NCBI GenBank assembly: GCA_013298245.1
Contig: JAAFHD010000243.1
Coordinates: forward strand, 1 to 5,927
Length of the DNA: 5,927 nt
Direction of reading: 5' to 3'
From: Alphaproteobacteria bacterium
Lineage (GTDB): Bacteria; Pseudomonadota; Alphaproteobacteria; Acetobacterales; Acetobacteraceae
Below are positions 1-5,729 of the stretch, piece after piece. The position numbers and the translations under genes were made by a program. Below the pieces are notes generated by a model. The model made no database searches and was not told the origin of the DNA. It was given only the letters and a program-made list of their open reading frames with translations. Position 1 is the stretch's first letter; each line of letters starts with the position of its first letter.

Positions 1-2
1 TG

Positions 3-446
3 GTCGCGCGGCGCATCGCGGTGACGCGGCGGGTGGTGGTGGCCACACCCGGCTATCTGGAACGGCGCGGCGTGCCTGAGCCGCCCGAGGCGCTGCGGCA
101 GCATGATTGCGTGGTCTATTCGCGCCTGGCCAGCGGGCCGGTCTGGCATTTTGAAGGGGCGATCAGCGTGCCGATTTCGGGGCGCGTGCGGGTCAGCACG
201 ACGGAGGCGGTGCGGGCGGCCGTGCTGGGCGGGCTTGGCATTGGCATGGTGCCGGCCTGGCACTTCGTGGATCGCGAGATCGAGGAGGGGCGGCTGGTGC
301 GGCTGTTGCAAGCCTGGGAGCCGCAGCCGCAGCCGGTGCATGCGGTGTACCCGACGCGGCGATTCCTGGCGCCGAAGGTGCGGGCGATGATTGATTTTCT
401 GGCCGCCGAGTTTGAGTTGGAGCCGTTGTTGAGTGGATACAGGTGA
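3..446 (+). CDS. LysR-family transcriptional regulator, C-terminal part (5' end outside window)
   Basis: The reading frame is open from the left edge and ends at TGA 444-446, giving about 147 residues. No true start is visible; the GTG at 21 is internal. The fragment matches the second half of a LysR effector-binding domain. It has the VVVATPGYLERRG-type strand and turn followed by PPEALRQHDCVVY, then a segment with STTEAVRAAVLGGLGIGMVP (the usual 'A..G.GI...P' effector-pocket helix), and an end resembling YPTRRFLAPKVRAMIDFL, typical of the family's last helix. LysR proteins are cytoplasmic DNA-binding activators or repressors with an N-terminal winged HTH, which would lie upstream of the window. 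The target genes and inducer cannot be told. The following VWA gene starts only about 40 bases after the stop, so the two could be co-transcribed, although LysR genes more often control a divergent neighbour upstream. Confidence 0.88.
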   Translation, partial: VARRIAVTRRVVVATPGYLERRGVPEPPEALRQHDCVVYSRLASGPVWHFEGAISVPISGRVRVSTTEAVRAAVLGGLGIGMVPAWHFVDREIEEGRLVRLLQAWEPQPQPVHAVYPTRRFLAPKVRAMIDFLAAEFELEPLLSGYR

Positions 447-486
447 GAGACTTGTGTGCGTGGGGGCCGGCCGGCACTCTGCGCTG

Positions 487-1665
487 ATGTTCGCGCCCTT
501 CATCCAGGAACTGCGCCGCGCCGGCATGCAGGTCAGCCTCACCGAATGGCTGACCTTGCTGTCGGCCATGAAGGCGGGTGTCGCGGGCTGGTCAGTGGAT
601 GATTTCTATTTTCTCTCGCGCGCGGCGCTGGTGAAGGATGAGCGGCATCTGGACCGCTTCGACCGGGTGTTTGGCGAGGTGTTCAAGGGGCTGGAACGGC
701 CCGAAGGCGAGGAGACGCCGACGCTGCCGGAGGAGTGGTTGCGCAAACTGGCGGAGAAGAACCTGACACCGGAGGAAATGGCGGCGATCGAAGCCTTGGG
801 CGGCTTCGAGAAACTGATGGAAACGCTGCGCCAGCGGCTTGAGGAACAGAAGGGCCGGCACCAGGGCGGCAATCGCTGGATCGGCACCGCGGGCACGTCG
901 CCGTTCGGCGCCTTCGGGTTCAATCCGGAGGGTGTGCGCATCGGCCAGGACCAGTCGCGCAACCGGCGCGCGACGAAGGTGTGGGACAAGCGCGAATTCG
1001 CCGACCTGGCCGATGACGAGGCGCTGGGCACGCGCACCATGAAGCTCGCACTGCGCCGGTTGCGGCGCTTCGCGCGCAAGGGCGAGGCGACGGAACTCGA
1101 CCTGCCCGGCACCATCCAGGACACCGCGGCGAAGGGCGGGCTGCTGGATATCCATATGGTGCCGGAGCGGCGCAATGCGGTGAAAGTGCTGCTGCTGCTG
1201 GATATCGGCGGGTCGATGGATGACCACATCCGCATCGCGGAGCAGATGTTCAACGCGGCGCGCGCGGAGTTCAAACACCTGCGCCACTACTACTTCCACA
1301 ACTGCCTGTATGAGCGTGTGTGGACGACGAATATCCGCCGCGCCGCGAACATGAAGCCGACCATGGAATTGCTGCGCACCTATGGGCCGGATTGGAAGCT
1401 GATCATCGTCGGCGATGGATCCATGAGTCCTTATGAGATCATCCAGCCCGGCGGTTCCGTGGAACACTGGAACGAGGAATCCGGCCGCGTCTGGATGCAG
1501 CGCGTGGCCAAGCATTTCCGGCGCGTGGCCTGGCTGAACCCGGTGCCCGAGGCGCATTGGCGCTTCACGCCCAGCATCGGCATGCTGGCCGAATGCATGG
1601 AGGGTGCGATGTACCCGATGACGCTGGATGGCATTGACCGGATGGCGCGCGCCTTGGTGCGCTGA
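487..1665 (+). CDS. CoxE-like VWA domain-containing protein
   Basis: This gene encodes a 392-aa soluble protein. I chose ATG 487 because the product then begins MFAPFIQELRRAG, how CoxE-like proteins typically begin; an in-frame GTG at 433 would overlap the LysR gene and add 18 unconvincing residues. Neither start has a strong Shine-Dalgarno. Residues 1-120 carry the family's N-terminal region (VSLTEWLTLL, VDDFYFLSRAALVKDERHLDRFDRVF). Residues 125-165 are a Gly/Arg-rich linker. Residues 232-392 form the VWA domain: hydrophobic strand VKVLLLLDIGGSMDD (MIDAS-like D239-x-G-G-S243), then LIIVGDGSMSPYE around 305-317, and a final WLNPVPEAHW strand. Family knowledge: such proteins usually work with a MoxR-type AAA+ ATPase, as chaperone-like pairs helping metallo-enzyme maturation. 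No MoxR gene is visible here, and its usual place upstream is taken by the LysR gene. The metal-site motif is DxGGS rather than the classical DxSxS, which I believe is normal for this subfamily. Confidence 0.88.
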   Translation: MFAPFIQELRRAGMQVSLTEWLTLLSAMKAGVAGWSVDDFYFLSRAALVKDERHLDRFDRVFGEVFKGLERPEGEETPTLPEEWLRKLAEKNLTPEEMAAIEALGGFEKLMETLRQRLEEQKGRHQGGNRWIGTAGTSPFGAFGFNPEGVRIGQDQSRNRRATKVWDKREFADLADDEALGTRTMKLALRRLRRFARKGEATELDLPGTIQDTAAKGGLLDIHMVPERRNAVKVLLLLDIGGSMDDHIRIAEQMFNAARAEFKHLRHYYFHNCLYERVWTTNIRRAANMKPTMELLRTYGPDWKLIIVGDGSMSPYEIIQPGGSVEHWNEESGRVWMQRVAKHFRRVAWLNPVPEAHWRFTPSIGMLAECMEGAMYPMTLDGIDRMARALVR

Positions 1666-1671
1666 AGCCGT

Positions 1672-1695
1672 GGGCAGGGCGCGGCCGCCTTGCCC
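1672..1695 (+). terminator. Probable transcription terminator after the VWA gene
   Basis: A hairpin starts 6 bases past the VWA stop codon. The arms 1672-1681 and 1686-1695 pair over 10 bp (one G-U wobble) around a CGGC loop. The following bases (CACTCTTGT) are only weakly T-rich, so it is not a textbook intrinsic terminator, but its position and strength fit one in a high-GC genome. Confidence 0.55.
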
Positions 1696-1788
1696 CACTC
1701 TTGTGCAAGACTTCGCCGCGCTTGCAGCATTGCGCCGCTGGGCAGCCTCGCCCGTCGCGCCGCGCAACCCGACCATGCATCACCAACC

Positions 1789-1794
1789 GAGGAA
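1789..1794 (+). promoter_or_regulatory. Ribosome binding site deciding the ATG 1801 start
   Basis: GAGGAA ends six bases before ATG 1801. This supports that codon as the start of the substrate-binding protein, rather than the in-frame GTG at 1690, which lies inside the terminator hairpin and would bury the signal peptide. Confidence 0.7.
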
Positions 1795-1800
1795 GCCACC

Positions 1801-3408
1801 ATGACACCCAGCCGCCGCGCATTGCTCGCAGCCCCCCTCGCCGCCACCCTGCCCTTCGACGTGACGCAAGCGCAGACGCAAACCGGCACCTTGCGCGTCG
1901 GCATGACCGCCTCCGCCATCCCGCTGTCCAACGGCGTGCCCGACCAGGGTGCGGAGGGCCACCGCTTCATGGGCATCACGCTCTATGACCAGTTGGTGAT
2001 GTGGGACCTCTCGCGCGCCGATGCGCCGGCGGGCATCCGCCCAGGGCTCGCCACCGCCTGGCGCACCGACCCGGCCGATCCGCGCCGCTGGATCATCACG
2101 CTGCGCGAGGGCGTGCGCTTCCATGACGGCAAGGTGCTGACCGCGGACGATGTGGTGTTCAGCTACGACCGCGCCTTCCGCAATGACGCGCCGCATTTCG
2201 ACCCGCGCGCGGCCGCCCAAGCGCGCATCCGCATGCCCACCATCGCGTCCTGGCGCGCCGATGGCCCCAACACTTTCATCCTGGAAACCCGCACGCCGGA
2301 TTCGCTGGTGCCCTTCGGCCTCACCTGGGTCGGCATCACGCATCAGGGCGCGTGGGAGGCCGCGGGCCGTGACTGGGACCGCTTCCTGGACCGCGCCGTG
2401 GGCACCGGCCCGTATCGGTTGGAAACCTTCGCCGTGCGCGAACGCTGCGTGATGGGGCGCAACGCCACCTATTGGGACGCGAACCGCATCCCGCGCCACG
2501 AACGCCTGATTCTGCTGCCGCTGCCCGAAGCCAATACGCGCGTGGCAGCACTGCGTTCCAACCAGGTCGATTTCATCGAGGCACCGCCGCCCGACGCCAT
2601 CCCCGCATTGCGCGCGGCGGGTTTGCAGATCGTCTCCAACGCCTATCCGCACAACTGGACCTGGCATTTCTCCATGGTCGAGGGCAGCCCCTGGCGCGAT
2701 GTGCGCGTCCGCCGCGCGGCGAACCTGGCGATCGACCGCGCGGGCATGGTCAGCATGCTGGGCGGCATGATGTCGCCGGGTGCGGGTCTGCTGCCGCCGG
2801 GCCACCCCTGGCATGGCAGCCCGCGCAACCCGATCCGCACCGATGTCGCCGAAGCGCGCCGCCTGATGACGGAGGCGGGTTTTTCGCGCGCCAACCCGAT
2901 CCGCACGCGGGTTGGTATTTCGCCCTCAGGCTCGGGGCAGATGCAGCCACTGCCGATGAACGAGGCCATCCAGCAGAACCTGCGCGACATCGGTATCGAA
3001 ATCACCTTCGAGGTGGTGGAGTGGAACGCGCTGCTTGGCCTTTGGCGCGATGGGGCGCGGGCACCGTCCAACCGCGGCATCAGCGCCATCAACATCAGCT
3101 ATGCGGCGCTGGACCCGTTCGGCGCGTTGATCCGCTTCCTGAAGACCGACATGACGCCGCCGGCGGCGAATAATTGGGGGTTCTTCTCCGACCCCTGGTA
3201 CGACCAGATCATCGACCGCGTGTACAACACGTTTGAAACCGCGGCGCAGACGGCGCTGCTGCAGGAAATCCACGCGCGCGTGGTCGATGACGCGCTGTTC
3301 CTGTTCGTGGCGCATGACCTGAACCCGCGGGCGATGTCGCGCCGCGTGCAGGGTTTTGTGCAGGCGCAGAGCTGGTTCCAGGATCTGACGCCGATCCGCA
3401 TGACGTGA
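1801..3408 (+). CDS. ABC transporter substrate-binding protein, family 5 (peptide/nickel type)
   Basis: The product is a 535-aa periplasmic solute receptor. Residues 1-25 are an export signal: MTPSRRALLAAPLAATLP has a twin arginine (S-R-R-A-L-L, Tat-like), a hydrophobic core and a likely cleavage after an Ala near residue 24 (VTQA|Q). There is no lipobox Cys. The family 5 signature lies at residues 101-126 (LREGVRFHDGKVLTADDVVF). Further family features are VGTGPYRLETF around 199-210, YWDANRIPRHERLIL (224-238), VDFIE (256-260), the VRRAANLAIDRAGMV helix (303-317) and LLPPGHPW (330-337). The length is normal for the family. These proteins bind oligopeptides, opines, nickel complexes or other solutes and pass them to a permease pair with two ATPases; the ligand cannot be read from sequence. 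No transporter partner follows, since a hairpin and an unrelated region come next, so it is an orphan here or works with a system encoded elsewhere. Confidence 0.93.
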   Translation: MTPSRRALLAAPLAATLPFDVTQAQTQTGTLRVGMTASAIPLSNGVPDQGAEGHRFMGITLYDQLVMWDLSRADAPAGIRPGLATAWRTDPADPRRWIITLREGVRFHDGKVLTADDVVFSYDRAFRNDAPHFDPRAAAQARIRMPTIASWRADGPNTFILETRTPDSLVPFGLTWVGITHQGAWEAAGRDWDRFLDRAVGTGPYRLETFAVRERCVMGRNATYWDANRIPRHERLILLPLPEANTRVAALRSNQVDFIEAPPPDAIPALRAAGLQIVSNAYPHNWTWHFSMVEGSPWRDVRVRRAANLAIDRAGMVSMLGGMMSPGAGLLPPGHPWHGSPRNPIRTDVAEARRLMTEAGFSRANPIRTRVGISPSGSGQMQPLPMNEAIQQNLRDIGIEITFEVVEWNALLGLWRDGARAPSNRGISAINISYAALDPFGALIRFLKTDMTPPAANNWGFFSDPWYDQIIDRVYNTFETAAQTALLQEIHARVVDDALFLFVAHDLNPRAMSRRVQGFVQAQSWFQDLTPIRMT

Positions 3409-3415
3409 TGCGCCT

Positions 3416-3449
3416 GGCGGGCGGGTCGGCCTTCGGCTGGCCCGCCGCC
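3416..3449 (+). terminator. Strong GC-rich hairpin, probable terminator of the substrate-binding protein gene
   Basis: This begins 8 bases past the stop at 3408. Arms 3416-3431 and 3435-3449 pair over about 15 bp around a TTC loop, with two G-U wobbles and one bulged G at 3419. The downstream bases (CATTCCCTATG) lack a T-tract, so termination may be inefficient or factor-assisted. The hairpin also marks the right end of the high-GC conserved block. Confidence 0.6.
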
Positions 3450-3546
3450 CATTCCCTATGCAAGCGTCAACACTCATGGACAGCGCGCTGCCCGGCGCAA
3501 AACGCGGTAGTGTCTCAGTTTGAAATTCTGCCCCGCTGAGGTTGCG

Positions 3547-3574
3547 CTGGCACGGGCGGCTCGCGTCCTATATG
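3547..3574 (+). promoter_or_regulatory. Possible promoter of the 63/74-aa micro-operon
   Basis: CTGGCA (3547-3552) and TATATG (3569-3574) are spaced by 16 bases, each matching the sigma-70-type consensus at four of six positions. Transcription would start near 3581, about 20 bases before ATG 3602, leaving room for the ribosome binding site at 3590-3594. This is a pattern match only. Confidence 0.3.
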
Positions 3575-3601
3575 CCGGCTTCGTAGCACGGAGGCGGACT
3601 G

Positions 3602-3793
3602 ATGAAGTTTCAGATTGTCTGGTCGAACACGGCGGGCGCAGCTGGCAGCGCGGCCTATCTCACGATGGACGAAGCTTTGCTTGCGCTGCGCTCGGCGCCG
3701 ACAGCTGCGATGGCGCGAGAGGTGGACACAGGACAGCGGTACGACGCGGCTGCCCTTGAGCGTTTGGTTGCAAAGCAGAGGAAGAGCGGCTGA
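3602..3793 (+). CDS. Small hypothetical protein (63 aa), first gene of a micro-operon
   Basis: I do not recognise a named family. The case for a real gene is the near-perfect Shine-Dalgarno GGAGG at 3590-3594, seven bases before ATG 3602, and the tight coupling to the next gene, whose ATG overlaps this stop (TGATG at 3791-3795). The product begins with a beta-like stretch MKFQIVWSN, then has an Ala-rich helix (TMDEALLALRSAPTAAMAREV), then a short GQRYD turn and a second helix (AAALERLVAKQRK) with a basic tail. It has no signal peptide, membrane segment, cysteines or obvious catalytic motif. The shape (strand, helix, turn, helix) fits a compact cytoplasmic protein. Co-translation with the 74-aa protein suggests a shared job, possibly a complex, but that is inference. 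Confidence 0.68.
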   Translation: MKFQIVWSNTAGAAGSAAYLTMDEALLALRSAPTAAMAREVDTGQRYDAAALERLVAKQRKSG

Positions 3794-4017
3794 TGCCACG
3801 CGGCCCAAGAGGCGAGAAGCGACCCGCAGACGTGATCGGCAACGCGGTGCGCGTGATGCGGATTGCTACGGGCGAAGAGGTAGAGGAAGGCCCGTCTTCC
3901 CCAGCGCGGCATCTCCGCGCAAAGAATGCAGCCGCCGCGCGCACCGCAAAGCTGACGGACACGCAACGCTCGGAAATAGCGCGGGCTGCCGCCGATGCTC
4001 GATGGAAAAAGTCCTGA
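3793..4017 (+). CDS. Small basic protein (74 aa) with conserved RGPxGEKRPADVIGNAV N-terminus
   Basis: The start ATG at 3793 overlaps the preceding stop by one base, with GAGGA at 3778-3782 ten bases upstream, so translational coupling is likely. The N-terminus MPRGPRGEKRPADVIGNAV followed by VMRIATGE resembles, from memory, a widespread group of small alphaproteobacterial proteins of unknown function often found among accessory genes. The C-terminus (LTDTQRSEIARAAADARWKK) resembles the basic helix that ends many short nucleic-acid-associated proteins ('T...R.EIAR.AA.ARW'). The acidic middle (GEEVEEGPSS) separates the two. No catalytic residues, signal or membrane segment is seen. A nucleic-acid-binding or regulatory role is plausible but unproven. 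Its stop lies two bases from the stop of the convergent 151-aa gene. Confidence 0.75.
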   Translation: MPRGPRGEKRPADVIGNAVRVMRIATGEEVEEGPSSPARHLRAKNAAAARTAKLTDTQRSEIARAAADARWKKS

Positions 4018-4019
4018 GG

Positions 4020-4475
4020 CTAACCGGCGCGGCGTTCGGCCACGTCGTCGCCGAAGTCCAGAACAAGCTGAATGTCTGGCTGATCCGTGGCCTTCTCATT
4101 ATAGACTTCCACGTCCACTTGCAGCTGAACTAGGTCGCTGATCACTTGCTCGCGGCGCTGGGTGAATGCCCGCTCCATGTGCGAATGAGCCGCGAAACCT
4201 AAGATGCCCCAGAAAGTCGTCTGCACGCCGTTTTTGGTGATCCTGACCGCGTGATTAACGCGAAAGCGCCGGCCCTTATCATCCGTCGCATATTCCTCAC
4301 GCAGCGCCCGCGACATTTGGGCTGCGAGCACATCCCGGGGGTCCACTCGGGGCAGTTCAAGTCCCTTGTTCGCGACCGCCCAATCAACGACCTCGCGTGC
4401 GCTGGCCGGAGCGTGATCATGTTCACGCTCGTATTCACGCCACAACAATTGAAAATGTTCGGCTTGGGTCGTCAT
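4020..4475 (-). CDS. Conserved-looking protein of unknown function (151 aa), partner gene of the HTH-ImmA/IrrE protein
   Basis: ATG 4475 is chosen because GAGGA (4480-4484 on the minus strand) lies four bases before it and because it begins 7 bases after the upstream gene's stop; a longer frame into that gene would add 52 low-quality residues. I cannot assign a family name. Visible features: an N-terminal amphipathic part with an aromatic/charged pattern (FQLLWREYEREHDHAP, residues 8-23), a short helix REVVDWAVANKG, a 'DPRDVLAAQMSRALREE' helix (45-61), a central beta-rich unit (GRRFRVNHAVRITKNGVQTT, 68-87, then FWGILGF), a charged helix HMERAFTQRREQVISDLVQL (99-118) and a final strand YQ/QLVLDF-like end with an acidic tail. 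It has no cysteine, signal peptide or membrane span. The tight spacing suggests it is co-expressed with the peptidase fusion and may be its substrate, effector or toxin-like partner; this is inference. Confidence 0.82.
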   Translation of the reverse strand: MTTQAEHFQLLWREYEREHDHAPASAREVVDWAVANKGLELPRVDPRDVLAAQMSRALREEYATDDKGRRFRVNHAVRITKNGVQTTFWGILGFAAHSHMERAFTQRREQVISDLVQLQVDVEVYNEKATDQPDIQLVLDFGDDVAERRAG

Positions 4476-4479
4476 TGCA

Positions 4480-4484
4480 TCCTC
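4480..4484 (-). promoter_or_regulatory. Ribosome binding site of the 151-aa gene, overlapping the upstream stop
   Basis: GAGGA on the minus strand overlaps the stop codon of the peptidase gene (4483-4485) and sits four bases before ATG 4475. The arrangement favours reuse of terminating ribosomes and so fixed expression ratios of the two proteins. Confidence 0.6.
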
Positions 4485-5604
4485 ATTCGATGTTGAAGGG
4501 GCGGTCCCAGCCGTCCACGATGGCGCCAGGAGCAACAAACTCTCTAATCTTGACTTGATGCTTACGTAGATAGTCGAAGCGTCCGGTCTTGCGCTGGATT
4601 TGACCGATGGCAAGGCCAGGATGAACGCCATTGATCTTGGAGAACGCGAGCACGTCCTTTTCGTAGAAGAACGGGTTCTTTCTCAGGATGAACGAAGTCA
4701 TCTTGTCCTGCGGGACGCAAAAGTCGGCGGCAGCAGCGTTGGCAATGCGCTCCTCTTCGGGCACTTCGGGCGCAGCGTCTCCGATACCGGTGGGCAGGTC
4801 GGCGTCCACCATGCCCTCGGGCACGCGCCTGCCGTGACCTTGCAGCACATGCTCACACTCGTGGCGCAGGACGAACCAGAAGTTATCTATCCTGTCGAAG
4901 CGCGTAGACAGCGCGATCACTGGAGACTTAGCGTCTAACCACATACACACGCCGTCGATCTTAGACTGCGGCAACGCCTCCACAATCATGAAGCGCACAC
5001 CACACTCTGCCAGGATGCGCGGAACGTGTCGGGCTTCCTCCGGTGCTGCCAACCACTCTTTCATCCGCTCCACCGCTTCGGCCAATGCGGTTTGCGAATA
5101 ACGTGGAACTGCTATTACCCGGGCGATCTGGCGCACACGAAAAAGCCAAGCCAACTGTGCGGGCGCGATTGCACGCTCTTCGTATCCAGTCTTGCGGGCA
5201 GCATGTGCGAGGTAAGGAATGCGATCCGCGCTCTCAGTCTCAAAGAACCGCGCGAGCTGGCCGCCGAGGTCATCCGTGGCCGCAGAGCGGAGCCATCCGC
5301 GCCGTACCATGTCGCGGATGGGATAGGTTCGCAGCATTGTAGCCCGAGCCGTAATGCCCGCTTCAGGCTCCGCGACCATCGCGAGGTCGTAAGCCCTTTG
5401 GAGAGCCGCGAAGTGGTCAAACGGTAGGCTAAGGGCCTGACCGAGCGCCTTGGACATGGACGGACTGACGCCCTGTTTCTCATTGACGATGAGGTTCACG
5501 ACCTTCGGGCTGCATCCGAGCACGAACGTCAGGTCGGTCTGGCTCCAGCCGCGCGAGGCAAGCTCTGCGGCAAGCACGCGGCCTGGGTGAACAGTCTCAG
5601 TCAT
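4483..5604 (-). CDS. HigA-type HTH fused to ImmA/IrrE-family zinc metallopeptidase
   Basis: The product is a 373-aa cytoplasmic protein. I chose ATG 5604 because it gives the usual HigA-like start (MTETVHPGRVLAAELASRGW); an in-frame TTG at 5658 overlaps the likely promoter -35. A weak AAGG Shine-Dalgarno precedes ATG 5604. Residues 5-62 form an XRE/HigA helix-turn-helix (SQTDLTFVLGCSPKVVNLIV, with the HigA-like SPSMSKALGQAL helix). Residues 75-200 are the helical linker usual in these fusions (RDMVRRGWL at 98-105). Residues 200-300 are the ImmA/IrrE peptidase core with the zinc motif H248-E249-C-E-H252 and a downstream EERIANAAAADF segment likely supplying the third ligand (E285 probable). 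The C-terminal part holds HPGLAIGQIQ (328-337). Family members include phage ImmA, which cleaves the ICE repressor ImmR, and IrrE/PprI, which cleaves DdrO after DNA damage. Here the repressor-like HTH and protease share one chain, suggesting self-regulation. The target is unknown. Confidence 0.9.
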   Translation of the reverse strand: MTETVHPGRVLAAELASRGWSQTDLTFVLGCSPKVVNLIVNEKQGVSPSMSKALGQALSLPFDHFAALQRAYDLAMVAEPEAGITARATMLRTYPIRDMVRRGWLRSAATDDLGGQLARFFETESADRIPYLAHAARKTGYEERAIAPAQLAWLFRVRQIARVIAVPRYSQTALAEAVERMKEWLAAPEEARHVPRILAECGVRFMIVEALPQSKIDGVCMWLDAKSPVIALSTRFDRIDNFWFVLRHECEHVLQGHGRRVPEGMVDADLPTGIGDAAPEVPEEERIANAAAADFCVPQDKMTSFILRKNPFFYEKDVLAFSKINGVHPGLAIGQIQRKTGRFDYLRKHQVKIREFVAPGAIVDGWDRPFNIE

Positions 5605-5629
5605 AGCGCCTTGATCCGATTCCGGTGTG

Positions 5630-5658
5630 AGGATAACGGGCCGACCATAAAGCTTCAA
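5630..5658 (-). promoter_or_regulatory. Probable promoter of the HTH-peptidase operon
   Basis: On the minus strand TTGAAG (5653-5658) is followed by exactly 17 bases and then TATCCT (5630-5635), both close to the sigma-70-type consensus. Transcription would begin near 5623, giving a leader of about 20 bases before ATG 5604. This also argues that the TTG at 5658 is promoter, not start codon. Confidence 0.5.
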
Positions 5659-5662
5659 CCCC

Positions 5663-5682
5663 TTTTACCCCAATAGGGAAAA
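5663..5682. promoter_or_regulatory. Imperfect inverted repeat, possible operator
   Basis: TTTTACCC and GGGAAAA face each other across a CAATA spacer, just upstream of the operon -35 element. An HTH protein acting as its own repressor would be expected to bind near here. The repeat is short, AT-flanked and interrupted by one extra A in the left arm, so it may be chance. Confidence 0.3.
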
Positions 5683-5707
5683 CTGAACATAATGCTTGCT
5701 AGGTCGC

Positions 5708-5713
5708 TATATT
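5708..5713 (+). promoter_or_regulatory. Possible -10 element for the transposase gene
   Basis: TATATT lies 17 bases before ATG 5730. No good -35 is found at normal spacing (weak CTGAAC at 5683-5688, 19 bases away), and there is no clear Shine-Dalgarno. Expression would be low, as is common for transposases. Confidence 0.2.
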
Positions 5714-5729
5714 TGTTGTCGTGTTGGCC

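Noticed and set aside
592..1776. Long open frame on the - strand (394 codons) opposite the VWA gene
   Set aside because: It is the antisense shadow of a well-supported gene in high-GC DNA; the translation is rich in His, Arg, Ala and Gln with no recognisable domain.
1690..1800. N-terminal extension of the substrate-binding protein from GTG 1690
   Set aside because: It would start inside the terminator hairpin, lacks a Shine-Dalgarno and would hide the signal peptide; ATG 1801 has a good RBS.
1780..2814. Long open frame on the - strand (344 codons) opposite the substrate-binding protein
   Set aside because: Its translation is low-complexity (Gly, Arg, His, Ala rich) and it lies opposite a gene with clear family signatures.
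3615..4133. 172-codon + strand frame across the two small genes
   Set aside because: It is a frameshifted overlap of the 63- and 74-aa genes, with an Arg-rich translation and no RBS; the coupled small genes explain the region better.
4600..5427. Several + strand frames opposite the HTH-peptidase gene
   Set aside because: They are short antisense shadows without domains, lying opposite a gene with an intact zinc motif.
5605..5658. Extension of the HTH-peptidase to TTG 5658
   Set aside because: The TTG coincides with the -35 element, and HigA-like proteins normally begin at the sequence starting at ATG 5604.
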